DNA from: Roseburia hominis A2-183
GTDB lineage: Bacteria; Bacillota; Clostridia; Lachnospirales; Lachnospiraceae
Length of the DNA: 64,000 nucleotides
Direction: 5' to 3'
Assembly (NCBI RefSeq): GCF_000225345.1
Contig: NC_015977.1
Location: forward strand, 1,347,501-1,411,500
A program made the position numbers and the translations under genes. Below are positions 54,333-63,907 of the stretch, piece by piece. Each line of letters starts with the position of its first letter. The first letter of the stretch is position 1. Under the pieces are notes generated by a model. The model saw only the letters and a list, made by a program, of their open reading frames with translations, did not search any database and was not told where the DNA came from.

Positions 54333-54854
54333 ATGCAGAGTTTAGAGACACTGACAGAACGGGATTTTGACAGCGTATGGGAGATTATGGAGGAGAGTTT
54401 TCCGCGGGACGAGAGACGATCCAGGGAGGCGCAGAGAAAGATACTGGATGTCTCCTGGTATCACCTGTACGGGTACCGTGCACATGGGGAACTGATGGCG
54501 TTTCTGGCAGTGTGGGAGTTTGATACATTCCTGTTTGTGGAGCACTTTGCCGTGAGGAAATCATGCCGAAACGGCGGACTTGGAGCGGTACTTCTGACAC
54601 AGCTGACGACGCAGAGCAGAAAGCCGGTTATACTGGAGGTGGAACTGCCGACCGGTGAACTGGAAGCCAGACGGATTGCATTTTATGAGAGAAACGGATT
54701 CGTGATGAATCCGTTTGAATATATGCAGCCGGCGATGGGAGAGGACAGACATGCCATCCCGCTTCGGATCATGTCTTATCCGAAGCGGCTTTTGGCGGAT
54801 GAATTTGAGACCATGCGGGACGTGCTTTACTGTCATGTCTATCGGCAGAAATAG
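54333..54854 (+). CDS. GNAT family acetyltransferase
   Basis: 173 aa from the ATG at 54333 (GGGAGAGAG upstream); an earlier ATG at 54282 lies at or before the start of transcription. LETLTERDFDSVWEIMEESF opens the GNAT fold, VEHFAVRKSCRNGGLGAVLL is the acetyl-CoA motif A (RNGGLG instead of QGxGxG), and ARRIAFYERNGF is motif B. Substrate unknown. Confidence 0.88.
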   Translation: MQSLETLTERDFDSVWEIMEESFPRDERRSREAQRKILDVSWYHLYGYRAHGELMAFLAVWEFDTFLFVEHFAVRKSCRNGGLGAVLLTQLTTQSRKPVILEVELPTGELEARRIAFYERNGFVMNPFEYMQPAMGEDRHAIPLRIMSYPKRLLADEFETMRDVLYCHVYRQK

Positions 54855-54856
54855 TG

Positions 54857-55624
54857 CTATGGACAGAATGGCAGATCGACGGTAAGTGTTACCGGACAGT
54901 GGTCGGAGCCAGTGACATCGGTGAGAATTCCTGCATCCACAAGGCGGTCATCGAGTGCGGATGAGGTGATGAAGTAGTCGATACGCCATCCGGCGTTCTT
55001 CTCTCTGGCGTGAAAGCGGTAGGACCACCAGGAGTAGATGCCCTCGGTATCCGGATAAAAATGGCGGAACGTATCGGTGAAGCCGGCGGATAAAAGAGCC
55101 GTCATTTTTGTGCGCTCCTCGTCGGTAAAACCGGCGTTTTTCCGGTTGGTTTTCGGATTCTTAAGGTCGATCTCTTCGTGGGCGACATTGAGATCGCCGC
55201 AGAGAATCAGAGGCTTGTTCCGGTCAAGACCTTTTAGATATGAGAGAAATGCATCTTCCCACTCCATGCGGTAGGAGAGCCTTGCCAGTTCATTCTGGGA
55301 ATTTGGCGTGTAGCAGGTGACCATATAAAAATCCGGGAATTCCAGCGTAATCACACGTCCCTCGGTATCGTGCTGTGGAATGCCGATGCCGTAATGCACC
55401 GACAGAGGTTCCTTTCTGGTAAAAATGGCGGTGCCGGAGTAGCCCTTTTTCTGCGCATAATTCCAGTAAGCGTAATAGCCCTCCGGTGCAAAATCAATCT
55501 GCCCCTCCTGCAGTTTGGATTCCTGGATACAGAAAATATCAGCATCACTTGCTGTAAAAAATTCTGCGAAGCCTTTCTGCATGCAGGCGCGCAGACCGTT
55601 GACATTCCATGAGATCAGTTTCAT
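54857..55624 (-). CDS. xth: exodeoxyribonuclease III
   Basis: 255 aa from the ATG at 55624, which has AAGGA upstream; the open frame before it overlaps the divergent DUF5131 gene and is not coding. [26 protein letters not shown] with the metal Glu, [17 protein letters not shown] and GSDHCPVTL with the catalytic His are all present. It is an apurinic/apyrimidinic endonuclease of base-excision repair. Convergent with the GNAT gene, whose stop is 2 nt away. Confidence 0.97.
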   Translation of the reverse strand: MKLISWNVNGLRACMQKGFAEFFTASDADIFCIQESKLQEGQIDFAPEGYYAYWNYAQKKGYSGTAIFTRKEPLSVHYGIGIPQHDTEGRVITLEFPDFYMVTCYTPNSQNELARLSYRMEWEDAFLSYLKGLDRNKPLILCGDLNVAHEEIDLKNPKTNRKNAGFTDEERTKMTALLSAGFTDTFRHFYPDTEGIYSWWSYRFHAREKNAGWRIDYFITSSALDDRLVDAGILTDVTGSDHCPVTLTVDLPFCP

Positions 55625-55738
55625 AGACAATTCCTTTCTGTGGCTGCCCGGATGTGGCAGCGGTTTTACTTTTTCCAGATTTGTGATAAGTATACCATCC
55701 GGCGGACAAAAAGGAAAGAAGAAGGAGGCGCGTTTCGT

Positions 55739-56461
55739 ATGGCGGTCTGGAATCCCTGGCATGGCTGCAAGAAAATCAGTGCAGGGTGCGACAACTGTTA
55801 TGTATATGAAAAAGATGCGATGTACGGCAAAAATGCGTCCGTGATCCGAAGGACAGCCAATTTTGATCTGCCGGTAAAGAAGAACCGGAGAGGAGAATAC
55901 AAGCTGCTGCCACAGGAGGAACCGGTCTATGTGTGCATGACGTCGGATTTTTTCCTGCCGGAGGCGGATGAATGGCGGAGCGAGGCGTGGGCGATGATCA
56001 AGGAGCGGCAGGATCTTTCCTTTGTGATTGAGACAAAGAGGGAGCACCGCTTTTTTAAAGCACTGCCCGGCGACTGGGGAGACGGCTATGAAAACGTGAC
56101 GATTCTCTGTTCGGTGGAGATTCAGAGACGCGCGGATGACCGGATTCCTGCATTTTTAAAACTGCCGGTGCGCCATAAGGGAATTCTCTGCGAACCGCTC
56201 CTTGAAAAACTGGTGCTGGATGCGTATCTAAAGACCGGGGAGATTGCGCAGGTTCTCTGCGGCGGCGAACAGGGAGCAGACGCGCGTGTATGCGATTTTG
56301 CCTGGGCGCTGGAACTGATGAACCAGTGCGTGAACTGCGGGGTTACATTCCGCTTTTTGCGGACCGGCACTTTTTTCCGGAAAGGGAACCGGATATACCG
56401 GATCGCGGAGGAGGAACAGGAAGAGCAGGCGAGGCGGGCAGGCGTGGACTACACGCCATAA
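55739..56461 (+). CDS. DUF5131 family protein
   Basis: 240 aa from the ATG at 55739 with GGAGG 10 nt upstream. [20 protein letters not shown] near the start has the Cys triad that defines DUF5131 (phage Gp37/Gp68-like) and resembles radical-SAM cluster sites. [15 protein letters not shown] and [16 protein letters not shown] are further conserved blocks. Similar genes occur on phages and chromosomes; no phage genes are nearby. Enzyme activity unknown. It starts divergently from xth and is followed 19 nt later by the RACo-like gene. Confidence 0.88.
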   Translation: MAVWNPWHGCKKISAGCDNCYVYEKDAMYGKNASVIRRTANFDLPVKKNRRGEYKLLPQEEPVYVCMTSDFFLPEADEWRSEAWAMIKERQDLSFVIETKREHRFFKALPGDWGDGYENVTILCSVEIQRRADDRIPAFLKLPVRHKGILCEPLLEKLVLDAYLKTGEIAQVLCGGEQGADARVCDFAWALELMNQCVNCGVTFRFLRTGTFFRKGNRIYRIAEEEQEEQARRAGVDYTP

Positions 56462-56480
56462 CGCGGGGAGGAATGACTGG

Positions 56481-58133
56481 ATGAACGTTCAATATGCAAA
56501 AGAAGTGATAGAACTTCCGGCAGGATCGGGCGGGAAGGCAGAGACGCTGCTGATGCGTCTGATAAGAGCGGGACATTATGTGGATGCGCCCTGCGGCGGA
56601 AAGGGAACCTGTGGAAGATGCCGCGTGCGCTTTGTGTCGGAGGCACCACAACCGACGGCAAATGAGCGGAGGCTGCTCACAGCGGAAGAACGAAGCAGTG
56701 GCGTGCGCATGGCGTGTGAAGTGTGCGGGGCAGAGGCATGCAGCCTGCAGCTTCCCGTAAGCCGGGAGCAGAAGATTGATGTGTTGGTCACGGCGGATGC
56801 AGCGGATGGGGAAAATACCGGTCAGACGGCAGGAGCCATCCCTGGTGAGAGAGATTGCGCGGCGATGCACAACAGAGAGGGTGCAGCCAAGATATGGGGG
56901 CATTCCGGGAAACAGCGCTGCGGCGCTGCCGTGGATATCGGTACCACCACGCTCGCTGCAACGCTTTATGACCTTACAGAGAGGAAACGGATTGCCGCCG
57001 CATCCTCGGTAAATCACCAACGGGCATACGGCGCGGATGTTCTGTCCAGAATCCAGGCGGCAAACGAGGGGGCGGCAGAGGAACTGCGCCTTAGCATCTG
57101 CCGGGATATTGATGCGCTGCTTGCGGGACTCGTGGCGGATGCCGGGATACCGGATGATGCTGTGGAGGAACTTGTGATTGTCGGAAATACGACCATGTGT
57201 CATCTCCTGCGCGGATTATCCTGTGCGGGGCTTGGAGCGGCGCCTTTTACGCCTGAGGATCTCTCTCTCTGGGAGGGGAGCGATGCAGAGCTTGCACTGT
57301 CTGACCGGTGGAGTGTGTCAGTGACCATTTTGCCCGGAATCTCTGCTTTCGTCGGAGCGGATATCGTGGCGGGAATCTATGCCTTGGAAATGGACCGGAA
57401 GAAAAATGCGTTGCTGCTGGACATCGGCACCAACGGGGAGATGGCAGCCGGGGGAGCGGATGGATTTCTTGTGACTTCCGCAGCGGCGGGACCGGTCTTT
57501 GAGGGCGGGAATATATCCTGCGGTGTTGCGGGCGTTCCGGGAGCCGTGACAAGCCTGGTTCTGGAGAGAGATCCTGCCGCCATAGGAGGAATAAGAACCG
57601 TGGAGTTAAGCACCATCGCTGGTGAGACACCGATCGGCTTATGCGGAACCGGGATTATTGACGCTGTGGGAGAAGCCGTGCGGCTCGGACTCATCGATGA
57701 GAACGGGACGTTTGAGGAACCCTGGTTTACGGACGGCATGCCGGTCGCGGAGGGCAGATTCCGGTTCCGGCAGGAGGATGTGAGACAGGTGCAGATGGGC
57801 AAGGCGGCGATCCGCGCAGGGATCGAGACGCTGCTCGCGGAATACGGCGGAGGAGACCCCGAAGAAATCCTGATCGCAGGAGGTTTTGGCTGCAGGATGG
57901 ACGAGGAGCAGACTATCCGGATCGGACTGTTCCCGGAACAATTCCGGGGACATATCACGATGATTGGCAACAGTGCGCTTGCGGGAGCACAGCGGTATCT
58001 GCTCGACGACAGGACGGCGGCAAAACAGAGGCTTGCGTCTATCACAGGGCGCGCACAGGAACTTTCGCTTGCCATGCACCCGAAATTCAACGAATTATAT
58101 TTGGACGAGATGTTTTTTGATACAGACAGATGA
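56481..58133 (+). CDS. RACo-like corrinoid reactivator (2Fe-2S plus ASKHA, DUF4445)
   Basis: 550 aa. The N-terminal 2Fe-2S ferredoxin has Cys38, Cys44, Cys47 and Cys79 (APCGGKGTCGRC...ACEV). A linker leads to the ASKHA domain with VDIGTTTLAATL (about 152), a GNTTMCHLL motif and GTNGEMAAGG. The reactivators of this family use ATP to push an electron into an inactive Co(II) corrinoid protein. No corrinoid methyltransferase is adjacent, but metF begins at the end of the window, so a cobalamin-dependent methionine synthase is a reasonable partner. GGGGAGG upstream of the ATG. Confidence 0.9.
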   Translation: MNVQYAKEVIELPAGSGGKAETLLMRLIRAGHYVDAPCGGKGTCGRCRVRFVSEAPQPTANERRLLTAEERSSGVRMACEVCGAEACSLQLPVSREQKIDVLVTADAADGENTGQTAGAIPGERDCAAMHNREGAAKIWGHSGKQRCGAAVDIGTTTLAATLYDLTERKRIAAASSVNHQRAYGADVLSRIQAANEGAAEELRLSICRDIDALLAGLVADAGIPDDAVEELVIVGNTTMCHLLRGLSCAGLGAAPFTPEDLSLWEGSDAELALSDRWSVSVTILPGISAFVGADIVAGIYALEMDRKKNALLLDIGTNGEMAAGGADGFLVTSAAAGPVFEGGNISCGVAGVPGAVTSLVLERDPAAIGGIRTVELSTIAGETPIGLCGTGIIDAVGEAVRLGLIDENGTFEEPWFTDGMPVAEGRFRFRQEDVRQVQMGKAAIRAGIETLLAEYGGGDPEEILIAGGFGCRMDEEQTIRIGLFPEQFRGHITMIGNSALAGAQRYLLDDRTAAKQRLASITGRAQELSLAMHPKFNELYLDEMFFDTDR

Positions 58134-58150
58134 TGGGAGGAACCGTTGAT

Positions 58151-59518
58151 ATGGAACAAAAAAATGATTTTCTCGGGAGAGATCCGATTGGGAGACTGCT
58201 GTGGCGCATGTCGCTTCCAGCGATCGTTGCACAGCTGATCAACCTGTTATATAACCTGGTAGACCGGGTCTATATCGGACATATGCCGGAAGATGGGGCG
58301 CTGGCACTTACAGGGGTGGGCGTCTGCCTGCCCATTATCATGATTGTGTCGGCATTTGCCGCACTTGTGAGCAACGGCGGGGCACCGAGGGCTTCCATGG
58401 CGATGGGAAAGGGCGACTATGACGAGGCGGAAAAAATTCTCGGCAACAGCGTTGCACTGCAGATTGTCATCTCCGCCGTGCTCACGGTTCTGCTGTTACT
58501 GTTTTACAGACCGCTGTTGCTGACGTTCGGAGCAAGTGAGAATACTATCGGCTTTGCTTCGGATTATATGAAAATCTATGCGGCCGGAACGGTCTTTGTG
58601 CAGCTGACGCTCGGCATGAATGCGTTTATCACGGCGCAGGGCTTTGCCAGGACAGGAATGCTCAGCGTTATGATCGGCGCGGGCTGCAATATTGTGCTCG
58701 ACCCGGTTCTGATCTATGGATTCGGTATGGGAGTCCGCGGAGCGGCGACCGCGACGGTGATCTCGCAGGCGGTATCGACCGTCTGGGTTCTCTCATTCCT
58801 GACGGGAAAAAAGACTGTATTAAAAATCCGCAAAAAGTATCTGCGCATGGAAGCGGGCGTGGTACTTCCGGGGCTGGCGCTTGGACTTGCCCCGTTTATC
58901 ATGCAGGCAAGCGAGAGCGTGATTACGGTCTGCTTCAATGCCTCGCTGCTCAAATACGGGGGAGACGTGGCGGTGGGAGCCATGACGATTCTATCCAGTG
59001 CGATGCAGTTTTCCATGCTTCCGATGCAGGGACTCGGACAGGGCGCCCAGCCGATCACAAGCTACAATTACGGCGCCAGAAATGCAGAGCGCGTTAAAAG
59101 GACATTCCGTCTGCTGTTGACCACAAGCCTGTGCTATTCGATGGCGGTATGGCTTTTAATCATGCTGTTTCCGCAGATGTTTGCAATGATTTTTTCCTCC
59201 AACGCAGAGCTGATCGCATACACGAAGTGGGCGCTCCGCATCTACTGTGCCGCCATGGGTATTTTCGGGGCGCAGATTGCATGTCAGATGACATTTATCT
59301 CGATCGGCAATGCGGGGGCTTCGATCATTGTGGCGATTATGCGTAAATTTGTGCTGTTGCTGCCGCTTATTTATCTGCTGCCGCATCTGGTGAAAAATCA
59401 GACCATGGGCGTGTATCTGGCAGAGCCGGCAGCGGATGTGATCGCGGTAAGCTTTACGCTTGTTCTGTTTTTCTTCCAGTTCAAAAAGGCGATTGCTGTC
59501 ATAGAGAAGCCGCAATAG
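58151..59518 (+). CDS. MATE family exporter
   Basis: 455 aa from the ATG at 58151 (GGGAGGAAC upstream). Twelve membrane helices. LINLLYNLVDRVYIGHM, SNGGAPRASMAMGKGD and GLGQGAQPITSYNYGAR are conserved MATE blocks. It is a different subtype from the MepA-like protein at 49632, and lacks a similar leader. It starts 17 nt after the RACo-like gene and is probably co-transcribed with it. Confidence 0.93.
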   Translation: MEQKNDFLGRDPIGRLLWRMSLPAIVAQLINLLYNLVDRVYIGHMPEDGALALTGVGVCLPIIMIVSAFAALVSNGGAPRASMAMGKGDYDEAEKILGNSVALQIVISAVLTVLLLLFYRPLLLTFGASENTIGFASDYMKIYAAGTVFVQLTLGMNAFITAQGFARTGMLSVMIGAGCNIVLDPVLIYGFGMGVRGAATATVISQAVSTVWVLSFLTGKKTVLKIRKKYLRMEAGVVLPGLALGLAPFIMQASESVITVCFNASLLKYGGDVAVGAMTILSSAMQFSMLPMQGLGQGAQPITSYNYGARNAERVKRTFRLLLTTSLCYSMAVWLLIMLFPQMFAMIFSSNAELIAYTKWALRIYCAAMGIFGAQIACQMTFISIGNAGASIIVAIMRKFVLLLPLIYLLPHLVKNQTMGVYLAEPAADVIAVSFTLVLFFFQFKKAIAVIEKPQ

Positions 59519-59556
59519 CGGGTAGGGCTTTTTTCCTGCTTCTTTTGCCCGAAGTA

Positions 59557-59585
59557 TTGAAATGCGGCGGTAACTTTGCTATGAT
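59557..59585 (+). promoter_or_regulatory. promoter of the EAL-protein operon
   Basis: TTGAAA (59557-59562), 17 nt, TATGAT (59580-59585), about 90 nt before the gene start. Confidence 0.65.
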
Positions 59586-59682
59586 GAAGTGAGGTTATGA
59601 TGCGTTTGATGACGAATGCAGATTAGGAATATAGGACGAATCGGATAGGAACCAGGAGAATAAAAAAAACCGGGGTAAGAGT

Positions 59683-62289
59683 ATGGGCAGCAGAGATAAG
59701 GTACTCATAGTGGACGATTCAGAGCTGGATCGGATCGCATTGAAAAAGATGCTAAAGGATGCTTATGAGATTGTAGAGGCAGTAGACGGTGCAGGTGCAC
59801 TTCGGATTCTGGAATCGCAGAAGGAGTTTGACGCGATATCTGCGATCATTCTGGATCTGGTCATGCCGCAGATGGATGGGTTTGAATTTTTAAGAGAATA
59901 CCGCAAGGTGGATTCTTATCGTCGGATACCGGTCATTGTGGCGTCTGTGGAGCGTGACGTCAAGACGGAAAAGGCATGTCTGGCACTGGGGGCAAGAGAT
60001 TTTATAGGAAAACCATATGATCCGCAGATCGTGCGGTTCCGGGTAGAAAATGCGGTGCGCAGCAGTGAACAGCAGCTGTCGAGAGAATTGAGATACCGTG
60101 CGGATTACGACATGCTCACCGGAATTTATAATAAGACGCATTTCTTTGAAGCAACCCGTGTTCTGCTTAAGAGACATCCCGAAGAGACGTATGCGTTTTT
60201 ACGTCTCGACATCGAAAAGTTCCAACTGGTGAATTCTTTCTTCGGAAGCAGCAGCGGTGACGGACTTTTACAGTATATCGCGAAGGAGATCCGGAAATTT
60301 GCGGGAGATACGGAACAGATTGCCTACGGAAGAATCGAGGCGGATATTTTCGGCATCTGCATGCCGTACAGGGGCGAGGAGACGATGTTAGAGCTTGTGC
60401 GCTACATGCGCATGCGTCTCGGACAGTACCAGCTCGCTTTTGATGTGGTGCCGGCAATCGGAATCTATGTGATCCGGGAGCGGGATCTCTCCGTTGATGC
60501 GATGTATGACCGGGCGAATCTGGCTGCCAAGCAGTGCAAAGGCAATTACATCGAAAACTATGCGTTTTATGTGGATGAGATGCGGGAAGACATCGTGCGG
60601 GAACAGCAGATTGTCAACCATATGCGGCATGCGTTGGACGAGGAGGAATTCGTCCTTTACCTGCAGCCGAAGTACAGCCTGCAGGACAACAGGATCTGTG
60701 GGGCGGAAGTGCTGGTGCGGTGGGCAAAGCCGGAAGGCGGCATGATCTCGCCGGGAGAATTTATCCCGGTCTTTGAGCGCAATGGATTCATTACCAAGCT
60801 GGATTACTACGTCTGGGAGAAGACCTGTAAGCTGCTTGCAGGATGGATTGCCGAGGGGAAAAAGCCGTCGCCGGTGTCGGTCAACATTTCCAGGGTCAGC
60901 CTCTATAATCCAAGACTGGTGGAGGCAATCTGCGGACTGACGGACCGCTACCACATCCCCCGGGAACTGTTGGAACTGGAACTGACGGAGAGCGCCTACA
61001 CGACGAACCCGAAGGCGATCAAGGAGACGATGGAACGTCTGCAGAAGGAAGGATTTTCTATTCTGATGGACGATTTCGGAAGCGGATATTCTTCTTTAAA
61101 TGTGTTAAAGGATATTGCCGTGGATGTGCTCAAGATCGATATGAAGTTTCTGTCGGATACGGATCAGGAGGGGCGTAGCCAGAATATTCTCGCGTCGGTT
61201 GTGCGCATGGCAAAATGGCTGAATCTCCCGGTGATTGCGGAGGGTGTAGAGAGAAGGGAGCAGGTGGACTTTCTGCACAGCGTCGGATGCGAGTATGTAC
61301 AGGGATTTTATTTTGCGAGACCGATGCCGGTATCCGACTATGAAAAGCTGGTATCCGAGAAAAAGGACGAACTGCAGGAGAAGTACCAGAAGGACGAGAT
61401 CGGCAGGGATATGCTCTGGAACGCGACGTCACAGATGGGAAGCGTATTTTCCGGCATGATGGAGCCGGCGGTCATCTATGAATATGAGAAAGAGCAGAAC
61501 CGGATTGATACACTCCGCGTGAACAACGCCTACTATGACATGTTCGGATACGGAGATATCAATTCCTCGGGCGGGCTTGTGATGGAAAAACAACTCTCGG
61601 ACGAGAGTAGGAAGATTCTCCTCGGCACGTTTGAGGATATTGCAAAGTCGAAGGAGACCGCAGCCTGCGAATTTTTGCGCACTTCTAAGAGCGGACGCTC
61701 GATCTGGGTACATCTGAAGCTGAAATACATCACGAGCGTGGGCGAAAAGCACATTATCGTCGGTACGCTTACCGATATTACGGAACAGCGGATGATGGAT
61801 CAGGAACTGCAGAAATACCGTCAGGTACTTCTGGCAGCGGAAAAGACAGAGCGGACGATGCTGGTTGTGGATGATCAGGAGGTAAATCGCGGACTGCTTA
61901 AGTGCATTTTTGAGCAACAGTACCGGATCCTTGAAGCGGAAAACGGAGCGGATGCCTTTGAGGTCTTAAACAGAGAGTCCGGCAAGGTGGATATTATCCT
62001 GCTGGATCTTGCGATGCCGGTGATGGATGGAATGGAATTCCTAAAGCGAAAGCAGCAGGATGCCGTCCTTGCGGGAATCCCGGTGATTATCATCACAGCG
62101 GACGACACGACCGGACATCAGATCCAGATGCTGCAGCTGGGCGCAGAGGACTACATCGTGAAGCCTTTCGTGCCGGAGATTGCGATGCGCAGAGTGGAAA
62201 ATGTTCTGGGAGCTGGCAGACTGTTGAAGCGGGTGTCTGTTGCCGGAGAGAAGGATAAAGGAGAGACGGACAATGGAGGAACTGTTTGA
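59683..62289 (+). CDS. REC-GGDEF(degenerate)-EAL-PAS-REC c-di-GMP phosphodiesterase
   Basis: 868 aa, soluble. REC1 (1-125) has the phospho-acceptor Asp58 in LDLVMPQMDG and Lys110. A GGDEF-like domain (135-298) reads RIEAD at 217-221 in place of GGDEF, so it should not make c-di-GMP. The EAL domain (300-555) keeps the catalytic set: E342 (EVL), N401, LELTES near 432, D463-D464, K484, E520 and Q540, so it is probably an active phosphodiesterase. A PAS-like region (about 585-705) and REC2 with Asp775 follow. It lacks a kinase, but the HPt gene overlaps its end, so phosphate is probably delivered by an outside kinase. Confidence 0.92.
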   Translation: MGSRDKVLIVDDSELDRIALKKMLKDAYEIVEAVDGAGALRILESQKEFDAISAIILDLVMPQMDGFEFLREYRKVDSYRRIPVIVASVERDVKTEKACLALGARDFIGKPYDPQIVRFRVENAVRSSEQQLSRELRYRADYDMLTGIYNKTHFFEATRVLLKRHPEETYAFLRLDIEKFQLVNSFFGSSSGDGLLQYIAKEIRKFAGDTEQIAYGRIEADIFGICMPYRGEETMLELVRYMRMRLGQYQLAFDVVPAIGIYVIRERDLSVDAMYDRANLAAKQCKGNYIENYAFYVDEMREDIVREQQIVNHMRHALDEEEFVLYLQPKYSLQDNRICGAEVLVRWAKPEGGMISPGEFIPVFERNGFITKLDYYVWEKTCKLLAGWIAEGKKPSPVSVNISRVSLYNPRLVEAICGLTDRYHIPRELLELELTESAYTTNPKAIKETMERLQKEGFSILMDDFGSGYSSLNVLKDIAVDVLKIDMKFLSDTDQEGRSQNILASVVRMAKWLNLPVIAEGVERREQVDFLHSVGCEYVQGFYFARPMPVSDYEKLVSEKKDELQEKYQKDEIGRDMLWNATSQMGSVFSGMMEPAVIYEYEKEQNRIDTLRVNNAYYDMFGYGDINSSGGLVMEKQLSDESRKILLGTFEDIAKSKETAACEFLRTSKSGRSIWVHLKLKYITSVGEKHIIVGTLTDITEQRMMDQELQKYRQVLLAAEKTERTMLVVDDQEVNRGLLKCIFEQQYRILEAENGADAFEVLNRESGKVDIILLDLAMPVMDGMEFLKRKQQDAVLAGIPVIIITADDTTGHQIQMLQLGAEDYIVKPFVPEIAMRRVENVLGAGRLLKRVSVAGEKDKGETDNGGTV

Positions 62290-62626
62290 TTCCTTGAAAA
62301 ACTGGGGCTGTGATGTGGACGGTGCGCTGGCACGGTTCATCGGTGACAGGGAGCTGTACCGCCGCTGCCTGTACACGGCAGCGACAGATCAGAATTTTGA
62401 ACTTCTGCCGGAGACGCTGCGCTCAGGGGAGATGGGGCGTGCATTTGAATGTGCGCATACATTAAAAGGAATGCTTGCCAATATGGGACTGACCCCGTTA
62501 TATGATATTGTGGTGCGGATTGTGGAACCGCTGCGTGCGGGAGAGACGGCGGGACTTTTACCTGCCTGCGACGAACTTCTGGCGGCGAGAGACAGGCTGA
62601 ATACCCTGTTAAAGGAGACGGCATGA
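62273..62626 (+). CDS. HPt phosphotransfer protein
   Basis: 117 aa from the ATG at 62273 (AAAGGAGAG upstream), overlapping the EAL gene by 17 nt. The helix CAHTLKGMLANMG carries the phospho-acceptor His62 of the HPt fold. It can pass phosphate between a hybrid kinase and the REC domains of its neighbour. No histidine kinase is encoded in the window. Its TGA overlaps the ATG of the next gene (ATGA). Confidence 0.85.
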   Translation: MEELFDSLKNWGCDVDGALARFIGDRELYRRCLYTAATDQNFELLPETLRSGEMGRAFECAHTLKGMLANMGLTPLYDIVVRIVEPLRAGETAGLLPACDELLAARDRLNTLLKETA

Positions 62627-63330
62627 GGGTTCTGATAACCAATATTTCGCCGCTGCGGGATGCGGCATTGTACGAAGAGCTTCTGCGGTATGTACCCGCA
62701 GAGAGACAGGAGAAAATAGCGCGCTGCGGGAAGCAGGAGGATCGCAGGAGAAGTCTTGGCGCAGGTTTGTTGCTGGAGTATGGTCTGCGAAGTCTTGGCT
62801 GTTCCCTGCTTCCGCTGGTGCCAGGGACAGAGACGGTGCATCTGGTGCGCGGTGCCTACGGAAAGCCGGAACTTTCCGGCGGGACGGGGGTGCATTTTAA
62901 CCTGTCCCACGCGGGAGACTATGCGGCGGCGGTATTTGACGACGGCGCGGTTGGCATCGACGTGGAACGGGCGCGGCGCGTGAATGTGAATGTTATGCAA
63001 AGGCAGTTTACGGCAGCGGAGAATGCGTATCTGCGGAGCAAACCGGATGCGTTTTTAAGACTCTGGACGCGCAAGGAAAGCTATTGCAAAGCGGTAGGGG
63101 AAGGACTGCACCTGCCGCTTTCTTCTTTTGATGTGCTGGAGGATCAGGTGGCAGGCCGGGAAGCATCGGACACAGAGACGGTAGGCAGGGAGGCGGATGC
63201 CGGGGACTTTTATTTGTATACAGAAGCATTTGCAAAAGATTATGTATTGTCGTTCTGCACGGGACATCCCATCACGGGGTGTCCTGTGCAGAACGTTGAT
63301 CTGCGGAAATTATTTGACGGCATTTCCTAA
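62623..63330 (+). CDS. 4'-phosphopantetheinyl transferase, Sfp type
   Basis: 235 aa. GAYGKPEL, HFNLSHAGDYAA and AVGIDVERARR with the Mg-binding Asp and Glu, and WTRKESYCKAVGEGL are the Sfp-type signature blocks. It attaches phosphopantetheine to carrier proteins, perhaps of a non-ribosomal peptide or polyketide system outside this window. Translation is coupled to the HPt gene by ATGA overlap. A strong 20-bp hairpin lies inside the 3' end. Confidence 0.88.
   Translation: MRVLITNISPLRDAALYEELLRYVPAERQEKIARCGKQEDRRRSLGAGLLLEYGLRSLGCSLLPLVPGTETVHLVRGAYGKPELSGGTGVHFNLSHAGDYAAAVFDDGAVGIDVERARRVNVNVMQRQFTAAENAYLRSKPDAFLRLWTRKESYCKAVGEGLHLPLSSFDVLEDQVAGREASDTETVGREADAGDFYLYTEAFAKDYVLSFCTGHPITGCPVQNVDLRKLFDGIS
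63251..63295 (+). repeat. long hairpin inside the PPTase 3' end
   Basis: 20-bp stem with two wobble pairs (63251-63270 / 63276-63295) and a 5-nt loop, fully within the coding sequence. No T run behind it. It may still slow or end transcription just before the greA promoter. Confidence 0.5.
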
Positions 63331-63342
63331 AATCACTATAAT
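63314..63342 (+). promoter_or_regulatory. greA promoter
   Basis: TTGACG (63314-63319), 17 nt, TATAAT (63337-63342). The -35 lies in the last codons of the PPTase gene. Confidence 0.8.
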
Positions 63343-63375
63343 AAATTCATCAGCCAAAAAGGATGGGGATAGATC

Positions 63376-63879
63376 ATGTACGATGAATTGACAGAGCAGG
63401 ATATCAAGAAAATGGAAGAGGAGATCGAGTATCGCAAGCTGGTTGTGCGCAAGGAAGCACTCGAGGCTGTGAAGGAGGCGAGAGCCCAGGGAGATCTCAG
63501 CGAGAATTTTGAATATCATGCGGCAAAAAAAGACAAGAACCAGAACGAGAGCAGAATCCGTTATCTGGAGAAGATGATCAAGACAGCGAAGATCATATCT
63601 ACGGATTCCGCGGAGGACGAAGTCGGAATGAATAACACCGTCACCGTGTATTTCGAGGAGGACGATGAGGAAGAAGTCTATAAGATTGTCACCACCGTGC
63701 GCGGCAATTCACTCAAGAACTTGATCAGCAATGAGTCGCCGCTCGGTAAGGCGCTGCTTGGACACCGGGTAGGGGATCGCGTGGAAGTGCGGGTCAACGA
63801 TGATTATTCTTATTTTGTCACAATCCGCAAGATCGAGAATACCGTGGATGACGGAACAGACAAGCTGAGAAAATTTTAG
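63376..63879 (+). CDS. greA: transcription elongation factor GreA family
   Basis: 167 aa. The N-terminal coiled coil has EARAQGDLSENFEYHAAKKD with the acidic tip (the D-x2-EN motif) that reaches into the RNA polymerase channel; the C-terminal FKBP-like domain follows (ESPLGKALLGHRVGD). It helps cleave backtracked transcripts. GGGGAT precedes the ATG, and it has its own promoter. Confidence 0.95.
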   Translation: MYDELTEQDIKKMEEEIEYRKLVVRKEALEAVKEARAQGDLSENFEYHAAKKDKNQNESRIRYLEKMIKTAKIISTDSAEDEVGMNNTVTVYFEEDDEEEVYKIVTTVRGNSLKNLISNESPLGKALLGHRVGDRVEVRVNDDYSYFVTIRKIENTVDDGTDKLRKF

Positions 63880-63907
63880 GCATGACGCAGAAGAAAGGAT
63901 AGAGCAG

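Noticed and set aside
55625..56047. N-terminal extension of the exonuclease III frame to 396 aa
   Set aside because: The extension overlaps the DUF5131 coding sequence on the other strand, has no family similarity, and a good ribosome-binding site stands before the ATG at 55624.
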